Shown here: one piece after another, positions 1 to 6,899 of the stretch
Layout: each line of letters begins with the position of its first letter
How positions within the stretch are numbered: position 1 is the stretch's first letter
Source: CAYYTU01 sp964474655
GTDB taxonomy: Bacteria; Chloroflexota; Anaerolineae; B4-G1
Reading direction: 5' to 3'
Length of the DNA stretch: 7,808 nt
Assembly (NCBI GenBank): GCA_964474655.1
Contig: CAYYTU010000109.1
Span: 1 to 7,808 of the forward strand
Notes under the pieces: generated by a model
What the model was told of the DNA's origin: nothing
Seen by the model: only the letters and a program-made list of their open reading frames with translations
The model's database searches: none
Translations under genes and position numbers: made by a program

Positions 1-84
1 AACGAGGAAGTGAAGGGCGCTATGTCGGTGGACGCCTTCCTTGAGATGGCGCAAGAGGCCATTGCGACCAAGCGCGAGCTGTAA
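1..84 (+). CDS. thrS: C-terminal end of a protein, probably threonyl-tRNA synthetase (partial)
   Basis: Only the last 27 codons are present, in the first frame, ending at a TAA at 82-84. The peptide contains VKGAMSVDAFLEMAQEAI and ends TKREL. This resembles the end of the anticodon-binding domain of threonyl-tRNA synthetases, where a G-A/S-M-S/D-V segment leads into a final amphipathic helix. Threonyl-tRNA synthetase charges tRNA-Thr in the cytoplasm, and its gene very commonly lies directly upstream of infC, which is the gene order here. The identification rests on this short tail plus gene order; the catalytic domain is outside the window. A strong promoter before infC shows that infC need not depend on thrS transcription. 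Confidence 0.6.
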   Translation, partial: NEEVKGAMSVDAFLEMAQEAIATKREL

Positions 85-93
85 CCTACACGT

Positions 94-127
94 CAGAGGG
101 TTTCCACCGTCCGCCCGAAACCCTCTG
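94..127 (+). terminator. Stem-loop between thrS and infC, possible terminator or attenuator
   Basis: CAGAGGGTTTC at 94-104 pairs perfectly with GAAACCCTCTG at 117-127, giving an 11-bp stem with a 12-base loop, 9 bases after the thrS stop codon. No T-run follows (the next bases are GCAAAGTTC), so it is not a standard intrinsic terminator. It may act in a Rho-dependent way, protect the thrS mRNA 3' end, or act as an attenuator. The stem is clear; the role is inferred. Confidence 0.5.
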
Positions 128-151
128 GCAAAGTTCAGATAGTAGCGCAAT

Positions 152-180
152 TTGACACCTTCCAACGATTGTGCTATCAT
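152..180 (+). promoter_or_regulatory. Sigma-70-type extended -10 promoter for infC-rplT
   Basis: A consensus -35 TTGACA at 152-157 is followed, after exactly 17 bases, by the -10 hexamer TATCAT at 175-180. A TG at 172-173 sits one base before the -10, giving the extended -10 form. Transcription should start near 187, leaving a leader of about 40 bases before the infC start. This is the best promoter match in the window and fits a highly expressed translation operon. Confidence 0.8.
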
Positions 181-215
181 AATATGCACATTTGTTTTCA
201 TAAGTCATTTTGCTT

Positions 216-221
216 AGGAGG
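216..221 (+). promoter_or_regulatory. Shine-Dalgarno sequence that fixes the infC start
   Basis: AGGAGG lies six bases (TAAGAA) before the ATT at 228-230. An in-frame TAA at 222-224 rules out any earlier start. The next standard start codon in frame, the GTG at 315, is about 95 bases away from this ribosome-binding site, so the site can only serve the ATT. Confidence 0.9.
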
Positions 222-227
222 TAAGAA

Positions 228-746
228 ATTAGCAAGAAATCGTATCGTGTCAATCGGCAGATTCGCGTTTCGCCCGTCCGGCTCATCGACGCCGACGGGG
301 ACAATCGAGGCGTTGTGCCGCTGGAGGAAGCCGTGGACGCGGCCATATCCTCCGGGCTTGATCTGGTAGAAGTCGCACCACACGCGAATCCCCCTGTCGT
401 CAAAGTGATGGACTACGGGAAATTCAAGTACGAGCAGGAGAAAAAAGCACAACAGGCCCGCAAATCGCAGAAACACATCGAAGTCAAAGAGATCCAACTG
501 CGGCCTAAGACAGCCGATCACCACCGCGATTTTAAAGTGCGTCGAGCCAGAGGCTGGTTGGAGGACGGGATGAAAGTTAAAGTGCGTATGCGCTTCCGCG
601 GGCGAGAGATCACTTACCCAGAGATCGGCCGCGAGCAGCTGCGTGAGATCGCCGAAGAGCTATCCGACGTGGCCGAGGTCGAACAGAAACCCAACCTGGA
701 CCGTTACTCGATGTTGATGTTGTTGACCCCCAAAAGCGAGCAGTAA
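228..746 (+). CDS. infC: Translation initiation factor IF-3, starting at AUU
   Basis: IF3 binds the 30S subunit, keeps it apart from 50S, and checks start-codon and initiator-tRNA pairing. From the ATT at 228 the product is 172 residues, normal for the family. The N-terminal domain begins (M)SKKSYRVNRQIRVSPVRLID and runs through PLEEAVDAA and LDLVEVAPHANPPVVKVMDYGKFKYE (about residues 1-75). A basic linker helix follows, and then the C-terminal domain with EIQLRPKTADHHRDFK and VKVRMRFRGREITYPEIG. The GTG at 315 is residue 30; starting there would remove part of the conserved N-terminal domain. The frame is closed by TAA at 222-224, so ATT is the only sensible start. Rare AUU/AUC starts are well known for infC, where IF3 discriminates against its own start codon and so represses itself; the same autoregulation is inferred here. 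rplT follows 30 bases downstream. Confidence 0.96.
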   Translation: MSKKSYRVNRQIRVSPVRLIDADGDNRGVVPLEEAVDAAISSGLDLVEVAPHANPPVVKVMDYGKFKYEQEKKAQQARKSQKHIEVKEIQLRPKTADHHRDFKVRRARGWLEDGMKVKVRMRFRGREITYPEIGREQLREIAEELSDVAEVEQKPNLDRYSMLMLLTPKSEQ

Positions 747-776
747 GTTTCTTTAGATTGCAAGGAGTATTGATCA

Positions 777-1127
777 GTGAGAGTTAAAGGTGGAGGAACC
801 AGACGTCGTCGTCACAAGAAGATTCTTCGAGATACGAAGGGCTATTGGGGCACGCGACATAAGCTGTTCCGACGGGCAAACGAAGCCTGGATGAAGTCCC
901 AATGGTACGCTTATAGAGACCGACGGCAACGCCGACGCGACTTGCGCCGTCTGTGGATCACGCGCATCAACGCAGCAGCCCGACAGAACGGCCTGCCCTA
1001 CAGCCGCTTCATCCACGGGCTGAAGCAGGCCAACGTGGAGCTCGATCGTAAGATCCTGGCGGACCTGGCCGTACGCGATCCAGAGGCATTCGCCGAGGTT
1101 GTCGAAGTGGCCAAAGAGGCAATCTAA
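777..1127 (+). CDS. rplT: 50S ribosomal protein L20
   Basis: L20 is an early-assembly protein of the large subunit that binds 23S rRNA. The 116-residue product has the usual length and layout: a very basic N-terminal arm (RVKGGGTRRRRHKKIL), then KGYWGTRHKLFRRANEA, the strongly conserved WYAYRDRRQRRRDLRRLWITRINAAARQNG (split across about residues 42-72) and a C-terminal globular part ending LADLAVRDPEAFAEVVEVAKEAI. The GTG start is chosen because an in-frame TGA lies at 771-773 and AAGGAG at 762-767 is suitably placed. It is co-transcribed with infC. The gene for L35, normally between them, is absent. L20 represses its own operon in several bacteria; I saw no specific L20-binding leader structure here. 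A terminator follows within 30 bases. Confidence 0.96.
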   Translation: MRVKGGGTRRRRHKKILRDTKGYWGTRHKLFRRANEAWMKSQWYAYRDRRQRRRDLRRLWITRINAAARQNGLPYSRFIHGLKQANVELDRKILADLAVRDPEAFAEVVEVAKEAI

Positions 1128-1155
1128 GCCACACTGCCGGCAAGGATAGGTACAG

Positions 1156-1182
1156 AGCGGGGGCAACCGCCCTCGCTTTTTT
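1156..1182 (+). terminator. Intrinsic terminator of the infC-rplT operon
   Basis: GCGGGGGC at 1157-1164 pairs with GCCCTCGC at 1169-1176 (one G-T wobble) across an AACC tetraloop; an outer A-T pair extends the stem. Six T residues follow at 1177-1182. It lies 29 bases after the rplT stop and is a textbook Rho-independent terminator. Confidence 0.92.
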
Positions 1183-1268
1183 GTTACCCCCTCCGCTGGC
1201 AACGGGCGTGCACGTCATCCCCGCTGCCCCGACACCTCTGTGCTGACGTCCCATCACGCACGAAAGTA

Positions 1269-1296
1269 CCCCGTCTCTTCTTTAGGCGGGGCTTTT
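1269..1296 (+). terminator. Second terminator-like hairpin before fabF
   Basis: CCCCGTCT at 1269-1276 pairs with AGGCGGGG at 1284-1291 (one T-G wobble) across a seven-base loop, followed by C and four T residues at 1293-1296. It could be a back-up terminator for the ribosomal operon, insulating the fatty-acid operon. It lies just upstream of the proposed fabF promoter. Confidence 0.6.
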
Positions 1297-1300
1297 CAGC

Positions 1301-1330
1301 GTGACGTTTCCCCCTCGATAGTGTTACACT
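1301..1330 (+). promoter_or_regulatory. Probable extended -10 promoter of the fab-acc operon
   Basis: TACACT at 1325-1330 is a good -10 hexamer and has TG at 1322-1323 in the extended -10 position. An 18-base spacer separates it from GTGACG at 1301-1306, a moderate -35. The predicted start near 1337 leaves a leader of about 52 bases before fabF. It begins just after the second hairpin, a sensible position for an insulated operon promoter. A TGACGT motif overlaps the -35. Confidence 0.5.
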
Positions 1331-1388
1331 CTATTGGATTGACTTCGCGCTGTACTTGACTGACGTTGACTAACTTGGAGGTGTCTTA

Positions 1389-2630
1389 ATGAAACGACGT
1401 GTTGTCATCACCGGATTGGGAGCGGTCACGCCGATGGGGCACGACGTGTCTGCAATGTGGAAAGGCTTGTTGGCCGGCCGCAGCGGCATCGGGCGAATCA
1501 CGCAGTTCGACGCCTCGGACCTGGATGTGAAGATCTCGGCCGAGGTCAAGGACTTCGACGCCGACGAGCTGCTGGGACGCCGGACCGCCCGCCGTCAGGA
1601 CCGCTTTGCGCAGTTCGCCGTGGTCGCCGCTCGCGAGGCGATTGAAGACGCGGCGATCACGTTCGAGGGCGATCAGCAAGAGACCGGCGTCCTGATCGGC
1701 ACCGGCATCGGCGGCGTGCTGGTCCTGCTGGATAACTACGACGTGCTGAAGGAACGGGGCCCGCATCGGGTGAGCCCGTTTATGATCCCGATGCTGATGC
1801 CCAACGCCGCCTCGGCCGCCGTCGCCATCGACTATGGCCTGCGCGGACCGAACTTCTCTCTCAACTCCGCCTGCGCCACCGGCACGCACGCCATCGGCGA
1901 GGCCGCGGCGATGATCCGCCACGGTCGGACCGAGGTGATGATCTGCGGCGGCGCCGACGCTGGCACCACCGAGCTGTCCGTGGCCGCGTTCGCCAATATG
2001 AAGGCCCTCTCCACGCGGAACGATGACCCGCAGCGGGCCTCCCGTCCCTTCGACGCCGACCGGGACGGCTTCGTGATCGGCGAGGGGGCCGGGGTGCTGG
2101 TGCTGGAGAGCCTGGAACACGCGCAGCAGCGGGGCGCTCCCATTCGCGCCGAAATCATCGGCCACGGCGCGACCTGCGACGCCTATCACGTGGCCGCGCC
2201 CGAGGAGTCGGGCGCCGGCGCCGCGCAGGCGATGAAAGTCGCGCTGGAGAACGCCGAGCTGGCCCCGGAGGCCGTGGACTACATTAACGCGCATGGCACG
2301 AGCACGTCCCTCAACGACCCCATCGAGACGCGGGCCATTCGCCGCGTCTTCGGCCCGCACTCCGACCGGCTGGCCGTCAGCTCCACCAAGTCGATGATGG
2401 GCCATCTGATGGGCGCGGCCGGCGCCGTCGAGGCCATCGTCTGCGCCAAAAGCCTGGAGACCGGCTGGGTGCCGCCCACCATCAACTACGAGACGCCCGA
2501 CCCCGAATGCGACCTCGACTACGTGCCCAACGAGCCCCGACAGATGGAGCCCCGCGTCACGCTCTCCAACTCCTTCGGCTTCGGCGGGCATAACGGCTGC
2601 CTGATCCTCCGTCGGTGGGGGGAGGCCTGA
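1389..2630 (+). CDS. fabF: Beta-ketoacyl-ACP synthase II (fatty-acid chain elongation)
   Basis: FabF is the cytoplasmic condensing enzyme that joins malonyl-ACP to a growing acyl-ACP with loss of CO2. The 413-residue protein has normal FabF/FabB length. It opens KRRVVITGLGAVTPMG. The active-site Cys162 lies in LNSACATGTHA; His302 lies in INAHGTSTSLND; Lys334 and His339 lie in STKSMMGHLMGAAGAVEA; the glycine-rich gate SNSFGFGGHN is near residue 393. The Cys-His-His triad with the Lys is therefore complete and the enzyme should be active. The ATG at 1389 has GGAGGTG at 1377-1383 upstream, and an in-frame TAA at 1371-1373 excludes an earlier start. It is the first gene of the operon and its TGA overlaps the fabH ATG by one base, suggesting translational coupling. 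FabF versus FabB cannot be separated with certainty by eye, but residues and length fit FabF. Confidence 0.95.
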   Translation: MKRRVVITGLGAVTPMGHDVSAMWKGLLAGRSGIGRITQFDASDLDVKISAEVKDFDADELLGRRTARRQDRFAQFAVVAAREAIEDAAITFEGDQQETGVLIGTGIGGVLVLLDNYDVLKERGPHRVSPFMIPMLMPNAASAAVAIDYGLRGPNFSLNSACATGTHAIGEAAAMIRHGRTEVMICGGADAGTTELSVAAFANMKALSTRNDDPQRASRPFDADRDGFVIGEGAGVLVLESLEHAQQRGAPIRAEIIGHGATCDAYHVAAPEESGAGAAQAMKVALENAELAPEAVDYINAHGTSTSLNDPIETRAIRRVFGPHSDRLAVSSTKSMMGHLMGAAGAVEAIVCAKSLETGWVPPTINYETPDPECDLDYVPNEPRQMEPRVTLSNSFGFGGHNGCLILRRWGEA

Positions 2631-3748
2631 TGTCCCCGGCACATGTGGTCGGCTGGGGCAAGTACGTGCCGGAGCGCTTGCTGACCAACGACGATCTCTC
2701 GGAGATGGTGGAGACGTCGGACGATTGGATCCGCACGCGCACGGGCATCGGCGAGCGTCACCTCGCCGCCGATGATGAGACGACGGCCACGATGGCCATT
2801 GAGGCCAGCCGCCAGGCGCTGGAGGTCGCCGGGCTCCATCCGTCGCAGCTGGACGTGATCATCGTCGCCACCGCCACGCCGGACCACATCTTCCCCTCGA
2901 CGGCCTGTCTGGTGCAGGACGCCCTGGGCGCCAAGAAGGCAGCGGCCTTCGATCTTTCGGCCGGCTGCACCGGCTTCATCTACGCCCTGGCCGTGGCGGC
3001 CGATATGCTCGGTTCCGCCAACAGCGAGCGCCACAGCGCGCTCGTCATCGGATCCGAGACGCTCTCCCGCATCACCGACTGGTCCGATCGCACTACCTGC
3101 GTCCTCTTCGGCGATGGGGCCGGCGCGGTCGTCCTCCAGGCCAACGACGTCGAGGGCGGCCTCCTCTCCACCGTGCTCGGCGCCGACGGCTCCGGCGGCG
3201 AGCTCCTGATGCTACCCGCCGGCGGGAGTAAGGAGCCGGCGTCGCACCGCACCGTGGCCGAGCGGCGGCACTACCTCACGATGAAGGGGCGCGAGGTCTT
3301 CCGCTTCGCCGTGCGTGCGATGCCCGAGGCCACCAAACAGGCGCTGGAACAGGCCGAGCTGACCCCGGACGATCTGGATCTGCTCATCCCGCATCAGGCG
3401 AACCAGCGCATTCTCGACGTCGCGGCCAAGGCGCTGGATCTGCCGCCCGACGGCGTTTTCAGCAACCTGGCGCGCTACGGCAACACCTCGGCGGCGTCGA
3501 TCCCGATCGCGCTCTGCGAGGCAGTGGAGGAGGGGCAGCTGGAGCGCGGCGACCTGGTGGTCTGCGTGGGATTCGGCGCTGGGCTGACGTGGGGCGCGAC
3601 GGCCCTGCGCTGGAGCGAATCCCTGCCCCCGGAGCCGCCCTCGCGCTGGCGGAAGGTCCGCTATCAAATTCACTATCGCTACGCCGCGGTGCGGTCGCTG
3701 GTGCGCCGATTCATCCGCTGGCTGCTCTCGCTCGGCGTGAAGGAGTAA
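2630..3748 (+). CDS. fabH: Beta-ketoacyl-ACP synthase III with a C-terminal extension
   Basis: FabH starts fatty-acid synthesis by condensing an acyl-CoA primer with malonyl-ACP. From the ATG at 2630 the product is 372 residues. The catalytic triad is complete: Cys113 in SAGCTGFIYAL, His255 in LIPHQANQRI and Asn285 in ARYGNTSAASIP. The thiolase fold begins near residue 5 (VVGWGKYVPERLLTN) and ends near GFGAGLTWGA at about 314-323. About 45 residues follow, whereas FabH normally ends within a few residues of this point (family length about 310-335). The tail has a proline-rich link and then a basic, aromatic, amphipathic-looking stretch ending RRFIRWLLSLGVKE. The ATG is preferred over an in-frame GTG at 2615 because it overlaps the fabF stop and has GGGGAGG at 2619-2625. 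Primer specificity (straight or branched) cannot be read from the sequence by eye. Confidence 0.93.
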   Translation: MSPAHVVGWGKYVPERLLTNDDLSEMVETSDDWIRTRTGIGERHLAADDETTATMAIEASRQALEVAGLHPSQLDVIIVATATPDHIFPSTACLVQDALGAKKAAAFDLSAGCTGFIYALAVAADMLGSANSERHSALVIGSETLSRITDWSDRTTCVLFGDGAGAVVLQANDVEGGLLSTVLGADGSGGELLMLPAGGSKEPASHRTVAERRHYLTMKGREVFRFAVRAMPEATKQALEQAELTPDDLDLLIPHQANQRILDVAAKALDLPPDGVFSNLARYGNTSAASIPIALCEAVEEGQLERGDLVVCVGFGAGLTWGATALRWSESLPPEPPSRWRKVRYQIHYRYAAVRSLVRRFIRWLLSLGVKE

Positions 3749-3755
3749 GACGACG

Positions 3756-5333
3756 ATGACTGAAGCCCAAGATACCCATTCCCCCGATGACCAAACGCCG
3801 CTAGAGCGCCTGGAGGCGCTGCGCGAGGACGCCCGCCAGGGCGGAGGCGCCGAGCGCATCGAGCGCCAGCACGCCAAGGGGAAGCTGACGGCCCGGGAGC
3901 GGCTGGACTACCTGCTCGATCCCGGCTCGTTTCACGAGCTCGATCCCTTCGTCACCCACCGGGCGACCGAGTTCGGGCTTGACGAGCGGCGCACGCCCGG
4001 CGACAGCGTCGTCACCGGCTGGGGCGAGATCGACGGGCGCCTGACGTACGTCTTCGCCCAGGATTTCACCGTGCTGGGCGGCTCGGTCGGCGAGGTTCAC
4101 GGCCAGAAGGTCTGCAAGGTGCTCGACCTGGCGCTGGAGAACGGCGCCCCCGTGATCGGCATCAACGACTCCGGCGGAGCCCGTATCCAGGAAGGCGTCG
4201 ATTCGCTGAACGCCTACGGCGAGATCTTCTACCGCAACACGCTGGCCTCCGGCGTCGTGCCGCAGATATCGGTCATCGCGGGGCCGTGCGCCGGCGGCGC
4301 CGTCTACTCCCCGGCGCTGACCGACTTCACGTTTATGGTCGAGGATACCGGGCGGATGTTCATCACCGGCCCCAACGTGATCAAGGCCGTGACCCACGAG
4401 GAGATCAGCGCCGAGGCGCTCGGCGGGGCCGACGTGCACAATCGGCGCAGCGGCGTGGCCCACTTCGCCGGCGCCGGCGAGGAGGAGACGTTCGATCTGG
4501 TGCGGCGGCTGCTCTCCTACCTGCCGTCCAACAACGCCGAGGACCCGCCCTACGTGCCGCCGGTTCAACCGCCCGACGCGATGGACGAGGCGCTGGACAC
4601 GCTGGTGCCGGAGGACCCCTCGCAGGCCTACGATATGCACGCCATCATCGAGCGCATCGTCGACGAAGGATCGTTTATGGAGGTACAGGAGCGGTTCGCG
4701 CTCAACCTGATCGTCGGCTTTGCGCGGATGGGCGGGCACGTGGTGGGCATCGTGGCGCAACAGCCGCCGGTGCTGGCCGGCGTGCTCGACATCGACGCGG
4801 CCGACAAGGGCGCGCGGTTCATCCGCTTCTGCGATTGCTTCAACATCCCCATCATCACCCTGATCGACACGCCGGGGTTCCTGCCGGGCGTGGAGCAGGA
4901 GCACGGCGGCATCATCCGGCACGGGGCCAAGATGATCTACGCCTACGCCGAGGCCAGCGTGCCCAAGGTTTCGATCATCACGCGCAAGGCCTATGGCGGC
5001 GCCTACATCGTGATGAGCTCGAAGGCGCTCCACGGCGACATCTGCCTGGCCTGGCCGTCGGCCGAGATCGCGGTGATGGGCCCGCGCGGCGCGGTCAACA
5101 TCATCTTCCGCCGCCAGCTCCGGGACGCCGACGACCCCGATGCGCTGCGCGAGGAGCTGATCGCCGAGTACCGCGAGAAGTTCGCCCATCCGTACATCGC
5201 GGCGAAGCGGGGCTACGTGGACAACGTGATCGCGCCCCACGAGACCCGCCCGCAGGTCATTCGAGCGCTGGAAATGTTGCAGAACAAGCGCGTGCAGCGC
5301 CCGCCGCGCAAGCACGGCAATATGCCGTTGTGA
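3756..5333 (+). CDS. Acyl-CoA carboxylase carboxyltransferase subunit (PccB/AccD type)
   Basis: This subunit moves the carboxyl group from carboxybiotin to an acyl-CoA, giving malonyl-CoA from acetyl-CoA or methylmalonyl-CoA from propionyl-CoA. The 525-residue protein carries both crotonase-like halves in one chain, the PccB layout, not the split AccA/AccD pair. The N half has VIGINDSGGARIQEG (about 133-147) and AGPCAGGAVYSPALTDF (about 175-191), which form an oxyanion hole. The C half has LIDTPGFLPGVEQEHGG (about 369-385), the second oxyanion segment RKAYGGAYIVMSSK (410-423) and AWPSAEIAVMGPRGAVNI. In GGAY-x-VM the variable residue is Ile418. From memory, this position is Asp in propionyl-CoA-specific enzymes and Ile in a Streptomyces AccB that also accepts acetyl-CoA. 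Together with the fab neighbours, this favours an acetyl-CoA carboxylase role, by inference. GAAGGAG at 3739-3745 serves the ATG; the gap to fabH is seven bases. Confidence 0.93.
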   Translation: MTEAQDTHSPDDQTPLERLEALREDARQGGGAERIERQHAKGKLTARERLDYLLDPGSFHELDPFVTHRATEFGLDERRTPGDSVVTGWGEIDGRLTYVFAQDFTVLGGSVGEVHGQKVCKVLDLALENGAPVIGINDSGGARIQEGVDSLNAYGEIFYRNTLASGVVPQISVIAGPCAGGAVYSPALTDFTFMVEDTGRMFITGPNVIKAVTHEEISAEALGGADVHNRRSGVAHFAGAGEEETFDLVRRLLSYLPSNNAEDPPYVPPVQPPDAMDEALDTLVPEDPSQAYDMHAIIERIVDEGSFMEVQERFALNLIVGFARMGGHVVGIVAQQPPVLAGVLDIDAADKGARFIRFCDCFNIPIITLIDTPGFLPGVEQEHGGIIRHGAKMIYAYAEASVPKVSIITRKAYGGAYIVMSSKALHGDICLAWPSAEIAVMGPRGAVNIIFRRQLRDADDPDALREELIAEYREKFAHPYIAAKRGYVDNVIAPHETRPQVIRALEMLQNKRVQRPPRKHGNMPL

Positions 5334-5360
5334 ACCGCCGCGGCAGCATTTGGAAGGGCC

Positions 5361-5460
5361 NNNNNNNNNNNNNNNNNNNNNNNNNNNNNNNNNNNNNNNN
5401 NNNNNNNNNNNNNNNNNNNNNNNNNNNNNNNNNNNNNNNNNNNNNNNNNNNNNNNNNNNN
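5361..5460. other. Assembly gap of exactly 100 N
   Basis: All bases are N. A run of exactly 100 is a common placeholder for a scaffold join of unknown length. The gap hides the start codon and about the first 43 residues of biotin carboxylase. The 27 bases between the carboxyltransferase stop and the gap show no biotin carboxylase N-terminal motif in any frame; GGAAGG at 5352-5357 could be its ribosome-binding site. Confidence 0.97.
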
Positions 5461-6849
5461 TACGCCGACGAGGCGTACTGCATCGGCCCGCCGTCGGCCC
5501 AGGAGAGCTATCTGCGCGGCGAGCGGATCATCGAGGTGGCGCTCGAATCGGGGGCCAGCGCGATCCATCCCGGTTACGGCTTCCTGGCCGAATCGCCGGC
5601 CTTCGCCCAGGATTGTGTGAACGCCGGGGTGACGTTCATCGGGCCGCGCCCGGAGACGATGGCCCAGATGGGCGACAAGCCCGTCGCCCGCGGCATCGCC
5701 CGCGAGCTCGGCATCCCGGTCGTCGCGGGCTCGGCCTCGACGCTGGACGACGACGGGCTGCTGGAGGCGGCCGAGCGCATTGGCTATCCACTGATGCTGA
5801 AGGCCGTGGCCGGCGGAGGCGGTATGGGTATCCGCGCGGCCCATTCGCGGGAGGAGCTGGAGGCGGCGATCCCCCGGGCCCGCCAGGAGGCGCAAGCCGC
5901 TTTCGGCGAGGACGGCGTCTATCTGGAGCGGCTGGTGGAGAACGCCCGGCACATCGAGGTACAACTGCTGGGCGATAGGCACGGTCACGTGATCCACCTG
6001 GGCGAGCGGGAGTGCTCGATTCAGCGCCGTCACCAGAAGATGATCGAGGAGGCGCCATCGCGTGCGCTGGACGAGGAGCTGCGCGAGCGCATCCATCGGG
6101 CCGCTGTGCGCATCGGCAAGGCCGTGGGCTACGTCAGCGCGGGCACAGTCGAGTTTCTGCTTGATCCCGACGAGCACTTCTACTTTATGGAGGTCAACCC
6201 GCGCTTGCAGGTGGAGCACACGGTCACCGAGGCGATCACGGGCGTCGATATCGTCAAGGAGCAGCTGCGCATCGCGGCCGGGCGCGAGCTCCGTTACGCG
6301 CAGGACGATATTTCGCCGCGCGGCTGGGCGATGGAATGTCGCATTCTGGCCGAGGACCCGCGGCGTAACTTCGCGCCCTGTACCGGTCGGATCTCGCGCT
6401 GGGGCGTGCCAGGCGGCCCGGGCATCCGCATCGACAGCGGCGTCGCCGAGGGAAGCCGGGTCACGCCCTACTACGATTCGCTGCTGGCCAAGCTGATCGC
6501 CTGGGGCGAGACGCGCGCGGTGGCCATCGTGCGTATACGACGCGCGCTGGAGGAGTTCCAGATCGCAGGGGTGACCACCAATCTGAGCCTTTACCGCGCA
6601 CTGCTGGATAGCACACGCTTCCTCGGCGGCCAGATCCATACTCGCTTCGTAGAAGAGCAATTCCAGATGGGAGCAGAGGACGGCGAGAATGAATGGTCGA
6701 AGGAGACGGAGCGTCGCCTGGCGGCAGCGCTGACGGCGGCGCTGGTCGATCACCGGCGTCGGCAGGGGCGCGAGGATCGTCGTCAGCCCCGCACCAATCG
6801 CTGGAAGATGATGGGACGCTGGGAATTGATGCAAGGATGGGGAGCGTAG
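5461..6849 (+). CDS. accC: Biotin carboxylase subunit of acyl-CoA carboxylase (5' end lost in the gap)
   Basis: Biotin carboxylase uses ATP and bicarbonate to carboxylate the biotin of the carrier protein. The visible 462 residues begin YADEAYCIGPPSAQESYL, which aligns near residue 44 of typical AccC; the missing part should carry the conserved IANRGEIA segment. Next come AIHPGYGFLAES, MGDKPVARGIA, the ATP-grasp glycine loop AGGGGMGIR (about 5809-5835), HIEVQLLGD, the bicarbonate/ATP site ECSIQRRHQKMIEEAPS (6010-6060) and the metal/catalytic segment MEVNPRLQVEHTVTE (6187-6231). All expected visible catalytic motifs are intact. Estimated full length is about 505 residues against about 450 for E. 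coli AccC; the extra is a basic C-terminal tail containing NRWKMMGRWELMQGWGA. No biotinyl domain is attached; it is supplied by the next gene, 50 bases downstream. The end at 6849 is certain and the start unknown. Confidence 0.92.
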   Translation, partial: YADEAYCIGPPSAQESYLRGERIIEVALESGASAIHPGYGFLAESPAFAQDCVNAGVTFIGPRPETMAQMGDKPVARGIARELGIPVVAGSASTLDDDGLLEAAERIGYPLMLKAVAGGGGMGIRAAHSREELEAAIPRARQEAQAAFGEDGVYLERLVENARHIEVQLLGDRHGHVIHLGERECSIQRRHQKMIEEAPSRALDEELRERIHRAAVRIGKAVGYVSAGTVEFLLDPDEHFYFMEVNPRLQVEHTVTEAITGVDIVKEQLRIAAGRELRYAQDDISPRGWAMECRILAEDPRRNFAPCTGRISRWGVPGGPGIRIDSGVAEGSRVTPYYDSLLAKLIAWGETRAVAIVRIRRALEEFQIAGVTTNLSLYRALLDSTRFLGGQIHTRFVEEQFQMGAEDGENEWSKETERRLAAALTAALVDHRRRQGREDRRQPRTNRWKMMGRWELMQGWGA

Positions 6850-6899
6850 CGCCATCCCCAGCAATTTTGACGTTGGGCTGGATAAGGAAGAGGTGAAGA

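Noticed and set aside
315..317. GTG as the infC start
   Set aside because: It removes 29 residues that match the conserved IF3 N-terminus and has no suitable ribosome-binding site. The ATT at 228 has both.
2615..2617. GTG as the fabH start
   Set aside because: It would add MGGGL inside fabF and uses the ribosome-binding site itself as coding sequence. The ATG at 2630 is correctly spaced and overlaps the fabF stop.
1386..2642. Long minus-strand open frame opposite fabF
   Set aside because: It mirrors fabF almost exactly and is a by-product of high third-position GC. Its translation shows no family motifs and is dominated by G, A, H, R and D, as typical shadows are.
3801..5483. Long minus-strand open frame opposite the carboxyltransferase, running into the gap
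   Set aside because: It depends on the N run staying open and lies opposite a gene with intact catalytic motifs. No ribosome-binding site or recognisable domain was seen.
4286..5620. Plus-strand frame inside the carboxyltransferase continuing across the gap
   Set aside because: An alternate-frame, Arg/Gly/Ala-rich translation of a well-supported gene, kept open only by GC bias and the N run.
6866..6871. TTGACG in the accC-accB gap as an internal promoter -35
   Set aside because: No acceptable -10 hexamer lies 16-18 bases downstream.
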